The position numbers and the translations under genes are program-made. A DNA stretch of 64,000 nt from Mycobacterium sp. (lineage in GTDB: Bacteria; Actinomycetota; Actinomycetes; Mycobacteriales; Mycobacteriaceae): positions 124,001-188,000 of the forward strand of contig NZ_SCRH01000033.1 of assembly GCF_004298145.1 (NCBI RefSeq), in the 5' to 3' direction. The notes under the pieces were generated by a model that worked only from the letters and a program-made list of their open reading frames with translations, was not told the DNA's origin and did not search any database. Positions 17,692 to 26,035 of this stretch are shown piece by piece; the first letter of the stretch is position 1, and every line of letters begins with the position of its first letter.

Positions 17692-18432
17692 TTACCCGGC
17701 ACCCTTGCCGTTGTCGACCCGATAGACGGCGCCATGAATGGCGGCCGCAGCGTCGCTGGCGAGGAAGGCGATCACATTGGCGACGTCGAGCGGCCGCATC
17801 ATCCCGCGCGGCGAGGCGGTGCGCATGATCAGGTCGTAGTTCGGATTGTCGGGCGCGCTGAACTGCTCGATTTGCGGTGTGAACATGCCGCCCGGGCACA
17901 CCGCGTTGACGCGCAGGCGATCCGCCGTGTACTCCACGGCCAATGCCCGGGTAAGGCCAATCAGCCCATGCTTGGCTGCGCAGTAACCGGCCGAATACGC
18001 CTGACCTTCGACCCCGGCGATAGAGCTGACGTTGACGATGTTTCCGCCTCGCTCCAGCAGGTGGGGCAGCGCGGCCCGGCACAGAAAGAACGGGCCGTTC
18101 AGGTTGACCGCGACGTCGCGCTCCCAGTCGTCGTCGGTCATCGACTCCGTCCGGCGCATCTGATGCTTCCCGGCGACGTTGACAAGAATGTCCAATCCGC
18201 CGAACTCGCGGACGCACTGCTCGATCGTGTCTCTGCACGCCGACGCCGAAGCAATGTCTACCGATGCGTACATACCACTTTCGACGTCGGCGAACACGTC
18301 GGCCAGGCGCCCGGTATCGCGACCGATACCGAAAACCGTTGCGCCCTGGCGGGAAAACAACTTGGCCGTTTCCGCGCCCAGGCCCGACGACGCCCCGGTC
18401 ACCAACGCCACTTTGTCCTGCAGTGCAGCCAT
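17692..18432 (-). CDS. Short-chain dehydrogenase/reductase
   Basis: The 246-residue protein is a classical SDR: cofactor motif TGASSGLGAET at about residues 13-23, NVAGKHQ in place of the usual NNAG, the active-site Ser in SSIAG and the YCAAK catalytic Tyr/Lys pair at about residue 150. The acid/basic pattern after strand two (GIGRDTGRLADV) suggests NADP(H), but this is weak. It lies upstream of the FAD oxidoreductase gene on the same strand with a 100-base gap. The substrate cannot be told from sequence. Confidence 0.9.
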   Translation of the reverse strand: MAALQDKVALVTGASSGLGAETAKLFSRQGATVFGIGRDTGRLADVFADVESGMYASVDIASASACRDTIEQCVREFGGLDILVNVAGKHQMRRTESMTDDDWERDVAVNLNGPFFLCRAALPHLLERGGNIVNVSSIAGVEGQAYSAGYCAAKHGLIGLTRALAVEYTADRLRVNAVCPGGMFTPQIEQFSAPDNPNYDLIMRTASPRGMMRPLDVANVIAFLASDAAAAIHGAVYRVDNGKGAG

Positions 18433-18486
18433 ACCAGTTCTCTTCCTTAGCGACGCTCGATGCGGCGGAATGCCGGTGGCGCTCTA

Positions 18487-18759
18487 TTACGACCGTATCC
18501 GCACGACGCCACCCCGCAGAAGTTCAAGTGGGACAATCAGTCTCGATCCCCGCCTGGTGGAGAACATCCGCCCGGTCCGTAAGCTCTGCTGGAGCCGGCG
18601 TGCCGTGATCGTCGCGAGCAGGTTGATCGCCAGCTTGCCCAGTGCGATCCGGCTGGTGCGCTTCGTCCAGCTTGGCCGCGCGGAGCCCGCACGACGTCCG
18701 AAGTAGTAGCCGATGCATGTTGCCGTCGTGAGCGCGCAGATGGCCGCGATTACCGTCAC
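18487..18759 (-). CDS. Small membrane-anchored basic protein, unknown
   Basis: This 90-residue product starts at GTG 18757-18759. It has one hydrophobic N-terminal segment (about residues 3-19, IAAICALTTATCIGYYFG) followed by a strongly basic tail with many Arg and Lys residues. It lies between an SDR and a pair of acyl-CoA dehydrogenases, all on the minus strand. I do not recognise the family, and no ribosome-binding site stands out, so it could be spurious. Confidence 0.45.
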   Translation of the reverse strand: MTVIAAICALTTATCIGYYFGRRAGSARPSWTKRTSRIALGKLAINLLATITARRLQQSLRTGRMFSTRRGSRLIVPLELLRGGVVRIRS

Positions 18760-18969
18760 GTGATGAGCGTCCTTGGTCGCCGTCGCGGGAAGGTCACACG
18801 CGGGCTACACCTCGGCCACCAAGTCTCGATTCACCACTCAGCGCCAGCACCCACTCGATGGGCTAGCCACGCTCTGAAGCCGCGCGGTCACACCCGGCCT
18901 CGGCGGTGAGGCATCGAACGTTGGTAGCGCAGCCGACACGCTGCCGCGGCGACAGGCTGGGCGGGTGCC

Positions 18970-20094
18970 TTACGTCTTCGTCAGCTCGGCGTATCGCGCG
19001 ATGTGTTGGTCGGTGGTGCCGAACTCGTATTGGATCGCGGTCAGCCGCTTGAAGTAATGGCCGATCGCCAGCTCCTCTGTCATCCCCATCCCACCGTGCA
19101 GCTGCACGGCTTGCTGGCCGATGAACCGCGCCGCACGGCCGATGGTGGCCTTGCCGGCCGACACCGCACGGGCACGGGTGGCGTCGTCGGCTTCGAGATT
19201 GAGAATCGCGAGATAGACTGCGGCGACGGACTGTTCGAGTTCCAAAAGCATGTCGACCATGCGGTGCTGCAGCACCTGAAAGCGACCGATCTGCTGGCCG
19301 AACTGCTGGCGCTGTTTGCAGTATTCGACGGTGTCCGCCAGAACTTTTCGCATGCAGCCCACCGCCTCGGAGCAGATCGCGGCCGCCCCCTCGTCCCGTG
19401 CCCGGCTCACGGACGGCCATGTGTCACCCTGCTCGCCGAGTATCGCCTCAGAGCCGAGCCGCAGATCGTTGAACGCGAGGTCGGCCGCGCGGCGGTCGTC
19501 GATGGTCCGATACGGGTGCATCGCGATACCCGGTGAGCCAACATCTGTGAGAAATAGCGAAATTCCATCTACGCCTGGTGTGCGCGCAGTGACTAGCAGG
19601 TGCGTTGCCAGCGGCGCACCGACGGCCATCGTCTTGTGGCCGTTCAACACCCAGCCGTCGCCATCACGTTCGGCCAGCGTCGAGACGTCCTGCCACCGAT
19701 CCGCCGAGGCCGGCTCCGCGGCTGCCAGCGCCACAATCGCAGTGCCCGCAATGATGTTGCCCAGCAGAGATATTGCCGCAGGGGTTCCGGAGCGGCGCAA
19801 CAGCCCACCGGCAACAACGACCGTGTCGACGTACGGTTCGACCACCAATGCGTGACCAAGCGCCTCCGTGATGATCATGAGTTCGATTGGACCACCACCA
19901 CTTCCGCCGACGTCCTCCGGTAGCGTGGCTCCCAGTATGCCGAGCTCGGTGGCAAAGGCGCGCCAAATCTCGGGCTGCCACCCGGCTCCGGTCTTGGCAG
20001 CAGAGCGGCTCTTCTCGAGGTCATAGCGGCCGGCAAAAAACCTCGCCAGCCCGTCGCGCAGCAGTTCTTGCTCGTTGGTCGGATTGAAGTCCAT
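18970..20094 (-). CDS. Acyl-CoA dehydrogenase (FadE), second subunit of a pair
   Basis: The 374-residue protein has the acyl-CoA dehydrogenase layout: N-terminal helical domain, central barrel (ILGATLPEDVGGSGGG, NGHKTMAVGAP) and the C-terminal helical domain with QRQQFGQQIGRFQ and QLHGGMGMTEE. It uses FAD and transfers electrons to ETF in beta-oxidation of fatty acids or sterol side chains. Its ATG directly abuts the stop of the dehydrogenase gene at 20095-21327. Adjacent pairs of this kind form alpha2-beta2 heterotetramers in mycobacteria, so the two products probably act together on one CoA substrate. Confidence 0.9.
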   Translation of the reverse strand: MDFNPTNEQELLRDGLARFFAGRYDLEKSRSAAKTGAGWQPEIWRAFATELGILGATLPEDVGGSGGGPIELMIITEALGHALVVEPYVDTVVVAGGLLRRSGTPAAISLLGNIIAGTAIVALAAAEPASADRWQDVSTLAERDGDGWVLNGHKTMAVGAPLATHLLVTARTPGVDGISLFLTDVGSPGIAMHPYRTIDDRRAADLAFNDLRLGSEAILGEQGDTWPSVSRARDEGAAAICSEAVGCMRKVLADTVEYCKQRQQFGQQIGRFQVLQHRMVDMLLELEQSVAAVYLAILNLEADDATRARAVSAGKATIGRAARFIGQQAVQLHGGMGMTEELAIGHYFKRLTAIQYEFGTTDQHIARYAELTKT

Positions 20095-21327
20095 CTACAG
20101 TCCCAGCGCCGCTTTGGTGAGAATGTTGCGTTGAATTTCGTTGCTGCCGGCGTAGATCGAACCAGCACGGTCGTTGAGGTACCGTAGTGGCGCTACTGCC
20201 TGCCAGGGCTGGCCCGCCACGTATCCATCGGCGGGCGGCTCGAACTCGGCGACCGGGCCGCCCGGCTCAGTAACGTGCGGTTGGTAGGCCCGACCGCGGG
20301 GTCCGGCCGCCTCCAGCGCGAGTTCGGTGAGTGCCTGACTGAGTTCGGTGCCCAAGATCTTGAGCATCGACGACGCCGTACCGGGGTTGCCGCCGCCGGC
20401 CATCGTCGCGAGCGCGCGGTACTCGAGGATCTCCAACACCTCGGTGCGAATCCGCGCGTCGGCCAATTTGTGCGCGAAGGCCGGATCGTCGATCAGACGT
20501 CCGCCACCCGGTCCGGGTTGGTCTTTTGCCACCGCGGCGATCTCTTCTGCCCGCACCTGCAGGCCCGGCGCTACCGCACCGCCGCCCCGTTCAAATTCCA
20601 AGAGATACTTTGCGACCGTCCAGCCCTTGTCGATCTCGCCCAGGACGTTGCCCTTGGGTACCCGTACCTCGTCGAAGAACACCTGGTTTTGAATCTGTTC
20701 GCCCGACGTCATCACCAGCGGGCGAATCGCAATACCGGGTGAGGTCATGTCAATCAGCACGAACGTGATGCCCTGCTGCTTCTTCTCCATGCGAGACGTG
20801 CGCACCAGGGCGAACATCCAATTTGCTTCCCCGGCATGGGTGGTCCAGATCTTGCTGCCGGTGCAGACCAGATCGTCGCCATCGTCGACGGCGGCCATCG
20901 ACAGCGCGGCCAGATCCGATCCGGCCTCGGGCTCGGAGTATCCCTGGCAGAAAAACACCTCGCCGGTCAGGATGCGGGGCAGGAAATAGCCTTTTTGCGC
21001 GTCCGTTCCGTACGCGATGATCGCGTGTGCGACCATCCGAATCCCCATCGGGGACAACGGTGGCGCGCCCGCCAGCGTCGATTCGCGACTGAAGATGTAG
21101 TGCTGCGTGAGGCTCCAGTCGCAGCCGCCGTACTCAACCGGCCACGCCGGCGCCGCCCAGCCTCGCTCGTGCAGAATCGCCTGCCACGCCATACTCGCCT
21201 CGTGTTCGGCGTAGACGCTGGTCATCAGCCGACCTGCGCGCCGCAGCTTGGGCGTGAGCTTTTCATCGAGAAAGTCGCGGACCTCATCTCGAAAGTTCAG
21301 CTCATCAGTTGTCCACTGCAGATCCAT
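20095..21327 (-). CDS. Acyl-CoA dehydrogenase (FadE), first subunit of a pair
   Basis: I place the start at ATG 21325-21327 (MDLQWTTDELNFRDEVRDFL), which follows GGGAAACTC. The 410-residue enzyme contains the family motifs YSEPEAGSDLAALS and GSKIWTTHAGEA, and the C-terminal YAGSNEIQRNILTKAALG with the Glu often used as catalytic base in IVD-type members. It precedes the second FadE gene without a gap. Nearby SDR and TetR genes fit a lipid or sterol catabolic setting, but no further substrate evidence is visible. Confidence 0.9.
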   Translation of the reverse strand: MDLQWTTDELNFRDEVRDFLDEKLTPKLRRAGRLMTSVYAEHEASMAWQAILHERGWAAPAWPVEYGGCDWSLTQHYIFSRESTLAGAPPLSPMGIRMVAHAIIAYGTDAQKGYFLPRILTGEVFFCQGYSEPEAGSDLAALSMAAVDDGDDLVCTGSKIWTTHAGEANWMFALVRTSRMEKKQQGITFVLIDMTSPGIAIRPLVMTSGEQIQNQVFFDEVRVPKGNVLGEIDKGWTVAKYLLEFERGGGAVAPGLQVRAEEIAAVAKDQPGPGGGRLIDDPAFAHKLADARIRTEVLEILEYRALATMAGGGNPGTASSMLKILGTELSQALTELALEAAGPRGRAYQPHVTEPGGPVAEFEPPADGYVAGQPWQAVAPLRYLNDRAGSIYAGSNEIQRNILTKAALGL

Positions 21328-21734
21328 GAGTTTCCCAGCCGAGACGTCGTGGCAGCCTATCGTCCGCGTGAGTTTAGCCCACGCCATCAGCCGTGCTCAT
21401 GGGTGCGCGGCTGTAGCAGCTCCAGGTTGCCGAGCCATATGGTTTGCCACGAAGAGCCGCGCTGAGCGCTTCGCGCGCACGGCCGCATCTGCGATCTCGT
21501 TCATGCCACAGAGGCAGAGAGTTGGTTTCTTGGAGCCGTCGCAACACATCTGGTTTCTGGAGGTTGTGTTGTCATCGTCTCGCCGTGTGAAAAAGGGCCC
21601 GGGCCGGCGGAGCTGCGAGCTCGGGGCTGGTACATCTCGACGGCCGGTCGCGAAGTTGAAGTGTGCGGACCTCAGCAAAACAACTGGGCACCACCCTACG
21701 GTGGAGGCTGCCGACGCGCCTCGGAAAAGGATCG
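21328..21734. other. 407 bases without a gene
   Basis: This gap separates the first FadE gene (minus) from the end of a TetR gene (minus) and should include the FadE promoter. No reading frame has convincing codon use. A short inverted repeat, CAACACA/TGTGTTG, flanks the words near 21540-21570, where TGGTTTCT occurs twice. Nothing else is recognisable. Confidence 0.4.
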
Positions 21735-22337
21735 TCAAGACGTTGCGTGTCGCCGTCGGCTATTCGGTGTGCGGTCGCCAGAGAACACTGAGGGCAGCGC
21801 GAACTTGCGTAATTCGTGACGCAGCGATTCGGGTGTTGGATTGTCGCGCAGAAGGGCAAAGGTCAAGACGCCCTGTAGCCATCGGCTTGCCTCTTCGATC
21901 GTGACCTCGGGCCGCAGTCGGCCGCAGGATTGCGCCCGTTCCAGGATCGGACGCAGACTGGACCGGATCAGGTTCTCGATCGGGTGGGATTCACCAAAGA
22001 CCGTCTTGACGCGGTCTGGCGGCAAGCTGGCTGACAAGCCGGCCAGTTCTTGATGACTGCCAGTGAGTTCAACTGCTCTGGCTAGGAATTCGACGAGGGC
22101 TTCGTCGAGATCACCTTCCTCAGCGAGCTTCCATGAGTCGATCTGTTCTTGCAGTTCCTCGCAGCATTGCACGATGGCCAGTTCCAGGAGTTGGTCGCGG
22201 CTAGAGACCGTGTAGTACAAAGTCTGCCGGACGACCCCGGCCGATCGTGCCACGTCGGTCATCGTGGCACGGTCAGGCCCGTACTGCGCGAAGGCTCGTC
22301 GCGCTGCCCGCACTAGGCTGGCCGTAGGTTCGTCCAT
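21735..22337 (-). CDS. TetR-family regulator
   Basis: The 200-residue protein has an N-terminal TetR helix-turn-helix (residues about 7-52, ATMTDVARSAGVVRQTLYYT) and a helical ligand-binding domain. It is the last gene of a co-directional run that starts at 24841: membrane protein, oxidase subunit III-like, broken subunit IV-like, membrane protein, TetR. The 40-base gap to the preceding gene suggests one transcript. It is the natural candidate to bind the 33-bp inverted repeat at 24898-24930 in front of that run. Ligand unknown. Confidence 0.85.
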   Translation of the reverse strand: MDEPTASLVRAARRAFAQYGPDRATMTDVARSAGVVRQTLYYTVSSRDQLLELAIVQCCEELQEQIDSWKLAEEGDLDEALVEFLARAVELTGSHQELAGLSASLPPDRVKTVFGESHPIENLIRSSLRPILERAQSCGRLRPEVTIEEASRWLQGVLTFALLRDNPTPESLRHELRKFALPSVFSGDRTPNSRRRHATS

Positions 22338-22377
22338 GCTGCAAGCATATGCAGCGGGGTGGCCATTGCCGCGCCGC

Positions 22378-23082
22378 TCACCCCGGCTCCGTGCCCTCGG
22401 CGATCTGTTGCGTAAGCGCCTTGTGTACTTCGTAACTGATTGCGCCCATCCAGATGGCGAAGGCTGCCAGCGGTATGTAGATGCCGACGATTCCGTTCCA
22501 TGCGAATGGGCCGGTCTTGAAGAACAACACCATACCTGCGGGTGTGATGAGGAGAGCCGCCCAGGCAGTCAGGTAGGCGAGCCAGCGGGGCAGGACGGGG
22601 CGGGGACGGCGATCAATGAGGATCGCGGCCACGATGCACCACATCTGGACCCACAGTGACCAGATTACGGTGACGAACAAGATCCACCCCACATCGTGCA
22701 GCGCTTCGGTGATCTCGGCCGCTCGTCCGTCGAAGCGGAATGCCCCAGCCATCCACACGCCGATAGGTGTGATGAATTCCAGCGACAACAGACCGCACGA
22801 CACGACCTGGGTAGTGGCTAGGGCTCGCGCTCCTTCAATTCGCCTGAGCTGGCCCGAAATCGCTGCCGACCACGGCACCAGCAGAGCCGAGGCGGCCATC
22901 ACTACGACCAGCCCGATCTTGATCAAGACGGTGTTGTCCGCGTAAAGCTGTCGGATCTGGTCTGCTGACGCGCTGGGTCGAGAGGGCGGAAAGAAGCCCA
23001 TCACGAAGATGAAGGTTGCGAACCAGATCAAGACCATCAGCGGCCCAGCCCAGATCAAGACTCGCTGAACACGTGCTTCCAC
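22378..23082 (-). CDS. Multi-pass membrane protein, family copy 1
   Basis: The 234-residue protein has about six membrane helices and no recognisable catalytic motif. It shares a distinctive pattern with products of 24068, 26036 and 31367: FFPPSRPSA after helix one, a RRIEG element near residue 80, LPRWLAYLTAW and the signature GPFAWNGI before the last helix. I do not know a name for the family. Its place behind oxidase-subunit-like genes suggests a membrane redox or transport context. The loss of the neighbouring subunit IV-like gene has not damaged this one. Confidence 0.75.
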   Translation of the reverse strand: MEARVQRVLIWAGPLMVLIWFATFIFVMGFFPPSRPSASADQIRQLYADNTVLIKIGLVVVMAASALLVPWSAAISGQLRRIEGARALATTQVVSCGLLSLEFITPIGVWMAGAFRFDGRAAEITEALHDVGWILFVTVIWSLWVQMWCIVAAILIDRRPRPVLPRWLAYLTAWAALLITPAGMVLFFKTGPFAWNGIVGIYIPLAAFAIWMGAISYEVHKALTQQIAEGTEPG

Positions 23083-23109
23083 GATGAATTCCTTTCAGAT
23101 GAACAATAT

Positions 23110-23410
23110 TTAGCCAACGAGGTACAAGACGGAAGTGAGGACGCACACGCCGTGGACCACCCTTCAAGCAGTGCGCGCCACACCAGCGGTGCATCCTTGA
23201 GGTCCATGAAGTAGAGGCCGATGTAGCGGATCTTGACAAACGCGATCGCCAGGATGTCAGGCTCGCCGCCGTGGGATCGTCGACGATCCCGCGGTGCGTG
23301 CCTAGTGCCCACGACAGCACAGTGCCGGAGATCAGCAGGACCCAAACCACAGTGACCGCAGATTTAAGCGGGTCTGCGCGGCTTCGAACGGACGCTAACT
23401 GACTCGTCAC
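23110..23410 (-). pseudogene. Broken cytochrome oxidase subunit IV/NorF-like gene, two frameshifts
   Basis: Reading from GTG 23408-23410, five bases after the subunit III-like stop, the frame gives a membrane helix (VVWVLLISGTVLSWALG) and then TAAS. The family's conserved part, ILAIAFVKIRYIGLYFMDLK, continues in another frame after a break near 23253-23260. A second break near 23154-23160 puts the final VCVLTSVLYLVG and TAA (23110-23112) in the third frame. Restoring one base at each site gives exactly 101 codons. These small proteins normally partner a NorE-like subunit III, the gene just upstream. Sequencing error is the alternative, but two errors in 300 bases would be needed. Confidence 0.8.
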
Positions 23411-23415
23411 CGCGA

Positions 23416-24084
23416 TCACTGAACCAGGAAGATCAACGGGAACAACACGATCCACAACAGATCCACCATGTGCCAGAAGCAGGCACCGCCTTCGAAGAAA
23501 GCGAATTGACGCTCGGATATTTCGGATTTCCGCGTGAGGGTGAACAAGACAATCAGGACCGCCAGACCAACCATCACATGGAAGGCGTGCAGGCCCGTCA
23601 ACATGAAGTAATACATGAAGAAGTCGCTACTCTGCGGGGTGATGCCATGGCTAATCTTCTCGGCATATTCGATCACTTTGATGATCAGGAAGCCGACGCC
23701 GCATGCCCATGCCGCCGCAATGAACCGGGGTGCGAGGGTGCGGTGGACACCAGATCTGACCGCTCGCACGGCAAGCACGACACATAGTGAGCTGGCCAGA
23801 AGCAGTACCGTATTGACCGCACCCAAGTTGGCATTCAGTTCGGCCTGGTCATGCGCGAACGCAACGGGACTGAACCTGCGGGCGTTGAGGAAAACGCAGA
23901 ACAGCAGAGCGAATACGCACATGTCACCGAAAATGAAGATCCATGTTCCCGCTTCGCCGGGAACATGGGGATGCCCGACCTCCGGCGCCTCGGCTGGTAC
24001 CTGCGGTCCAGCTTCCATCGACGGTGCGTCGTCGGCGTCTCGCCGGGGCAGTCGCACGTTGGTCCCGCTAGACGAGCGTGTCAT
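23416..24084 (-). CDS. Heme-copper oxidase subunit III-like protein (NorE/CoxC type)
   Basis: The 222-residue membrane protein has five helices and the NorE-type landmarks: PGEAGTWIFIFGDM at about residues 42-55, YFMLTGLHAFHVMVG in the middle and the ending HMVDLLWIVLFPLIFLVQ. Such subunits lack metal centres and assist oxidases, nitric oxide reductases or related systems. The start overlaps the upstream membrane gene by 17 bases. No subunit I or II gene is near, so its partner enzyme must be encoded elsewhere, or it has taken another role. Confidence 0.88.
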   Translation of the reverse strand: MTRSSSGTNVRLPRRDADDAPSMEAGPQVPAEAPEVGHPHVPGEAGTWIFIFGDMCVFALLFCVFLNARRFSPVAFAHDQAELNANLGAVNTVLLLASSLCVVLAVRAVRSGVHRTLAPRFIAAAWACGVGFLIIKVIEYAEKISHGITPQSSDFFMYYFMLTGLHAFHVMVGLAVLIVLFTLTRKSEISERQFAFFEGGACFWHMVDLLWIVLFPLIFLVQ

Positions 24085-24841
24085 GCGCGGCCTGCTCTAC
24101 GCCGTATTCACCGTTCTGCTTCGCCGCGGCCTGTTCACGCAATGCGCGGAAGATCAGCCCGCACTGGACGATGATCCATACGGTGAAAAGGCTTACCGGC
24201 GACCAGAAGACGAGCAGACCGTCCCACGCCAACGGGCCCGAGCGCGGAACGAACGCGAATGCGCCGGCCTCGAACATCACCGTGATCCATAGTGAAAGAT
24301 AGCCCCACCAGCGTGGGAACGGGTTGTGCGCAATCAGCTGCGTGGCAGGCCGCAACGCGATCACCGTAACGGCCACCCACATAAAAATGTAGAACTGGTC
24401 GCTGGTCACCAACGTCAAGACGCCGAGTTGGTGCATCAACGCGGTCACCTCGGGCAAGCGATTGGCGGTAAACGCCGCCGTGCCGAAGAAAATGGTCGGC
24501 AGCGCCAAAAACAGCGACATCAACGCACCGCTGACCAGCGATAGTACCGTCCAGATTTTGGCTCCGCCGACCTCCACCCGCGCCATCTGTATGGTCAGCA
24601 CCGCCAGGATCGGCATCATGAACGCCCCTGACCACCCGGCGATGACCGCGCCCCAGCGAATTCGGATGCTGTTGTGCTGGTAGAACTCCGCGATCTGAGT
24701 GGCCGACCACTGCGCACTGGGTGGCGGCACCATCTTCAGGAGCACTACTAAGGCGAAGCCGTACACGACGGCCAGGCCGATTCCCCACCAAAGGATGACG
24801 CGCTGACTCTTTTCGGAGAACAAGCTCTTTTGGACCCCCAC
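24068..24841 (-). CDS. Multi-pass membrane protein, family copy 2
   Basis: I chose GTG 24839-24841 because GAGGAG lies six bases upstream; a TTG at 24865 would be upstream of that site. The 257-residue protein has about six helices and the pattern shared with the other three copies: MVPPPSAQWSA, ARVEVG, FPRWWGYLSLW and GPLAWDGL with WSP in the next helix. It is the first gene of the run that contains the oxidase subunit III-like gene. A strong inverted repeat lies 57 bases upstream. Function unknown. Confidence 0.75.
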   Translation of the reverse strand: MGVQKSLFSEKSQRVILWWGIGLAVVYGFALVVLLKMVPPPSAQWSATQIAEFYQHNSIRIRWGAVIAGWSGAFMMPILAVLTIQMARVEVGGAKIWTVLSLVSGALMSLFLALPTIFFGTAAFTANRLPEVTALMHQLGVLTLVTSDQFYIFMWVAVTVIALRPATQLIAHNPFPRWWGYLSLWITVMFEAGAFAFVPRSGPLAWDGLLVFWSPVSLFTVWIIVQCGLIFRALREQAAAKQNGEYGVEQAAHDTLV

Positions 24842-24897
24842 GTGTGGCTCCTCACCCCTAGGCAACGAAACGTGCGGTAGATCACGCTAGCACGCAT

Positions 24898-24930
24898 ACG
24901 ACGGTAGGACAATTAATGTCGTACTGTCGT
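24898..24930. promoter_or_regulatory. 33-bp inverted repeat, probable repressor operator
   Basis: The arms ACGACGGTAGGACA (24898-24911) and TGTCGTACTGTCGT (24917-24930) pair at 12 of 14 positions around the spacer ATTAA. The element lies just upstream of the first gene of the oxidase-like run, in AT-richer DNA where its promoter should be. A long, symmetrical site fits a dimeric or double-dimeric TetR repressor, and the run itself ends with a TetR gene at 21735. Confidence 0.6.
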
Positions 24931-26035
24931 GTTACTGGCAGGGGGCTCGTGTTGACGAACAGCTGTCAGGGGCTGCTGCTGTACTTGGCGGCTACCCGGA
25001 GGAGGCGACGGCGCGGAATGCCCGTTTCTGCGAATGATGGTCTCCCCTGGCATCATCGACACGATCGCCAACCAGCACGCCGCCCGCAGCGAAGGGGTCG
25101 TCGGCTGCGTGAGATCACTCCAGCGCTCAATGTCGAGATCCGCCGTGCCTCGGAACACGACGCCTCGAACTACTACTCACCGGTCTTCATGCCCACAGCG
25201 GACCGAAACTCGGGTCCAACGATGCCGGGTTGACGGTAGCTATTGGCTCATGTAGCCACCGCATGGCGGGCTGTGGACTATCAGCCGCAGCCGGTACCGA
25301 CACCGTTTGAGCTGTGTACACCGAATCGCGCACCTCATGGCCAGCCTGTCGGAGGTGACGCCGCTGACGACCTTGTGGACGGTTGCGGCTGCAACCCAAC
25401 GAGAGTGGAACAGGTTGGGTTTCACGGCCTGTCGAGTTCGGCGGGTGTGAACGGCGCGGGGACGTTGCGTCGGACGCCGCTCTCACACTCCCTCGCTGGA
25501 GTCCCCGCCGGCGCCGGTCTGAGACAGCACATCGACCAGCAGCTGACCGACTCGGACTTCGGGTCCGGTGGAGTGCTGGTACCGCCACATATCCACTAAG
25601 CGGTGCATGCCTTCGGGCAGCCCCGGGATTGTTGAGCCGAACGATTGCCTGTAGGTCAGCAGGTTGCGGCAACAGACTGGCCAACACCACTGGTGTTGGC
25701 AGCGTTTCGCAGAGTGTTGCGAATCATGAACCGATGGTCGCCGTTGTTATTCACTGACGTTTTCAACCCGGGCATGACCGCCTTTAAACCGAAAGCCGAG
25801 CGAATCGCCACTTTGCATTCCGCTGACACGCCTCCGATAGGCAACGCGGTCGCCGGTGGCGAATCGATCATCCAATAACTTGGCAGTCCGGAAAGGCTAC
25901 GTACTGTGCCTACCGTCTCCAACTCAAAGCAGACCTGCGCGCCCGCGATAAGGGCAAATTGTCAAGCTCAACTCCTCTCGGGCGCCACAATCTCCATCTC
26001 TGCGTCCGAGAGCTTCGCCTTGACGTCGTGGTGTA
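24931..26035. other. 1.1 kb without a confident gene; possible decayed coding DNA
   Basis: No frame here has a start, ribosome-binding site and normal mycobacterial codon use together. One minus-strand frame, open from about 25755 to the stop at 25483-25485, reads protein-like in its second half (MHRLVDMWRYQHSTGPEVR from ATG 25608), giving 41 residues with no family I recognise. Another minus frame ending near 25656 also looks partly protein-like. The base composition is less GC-biased than in the genes around it. This stretch is probably remnant DNA between two regulatory units. Confidence 0.4.

Noticed and set aside
22835..23455. Single 206-codon minus-strand gene
   Set aside because: It merges the first third of the subunit IV-like pseudogene with out-of-frame codons of the membrane gene; the conserved residues lie in other frames.
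24913..25255. Short frames on both strands in the gap
   Set aside because: No start signals, unusual composition, and disagreement between strands; treated as non-coding or decayed DNA.
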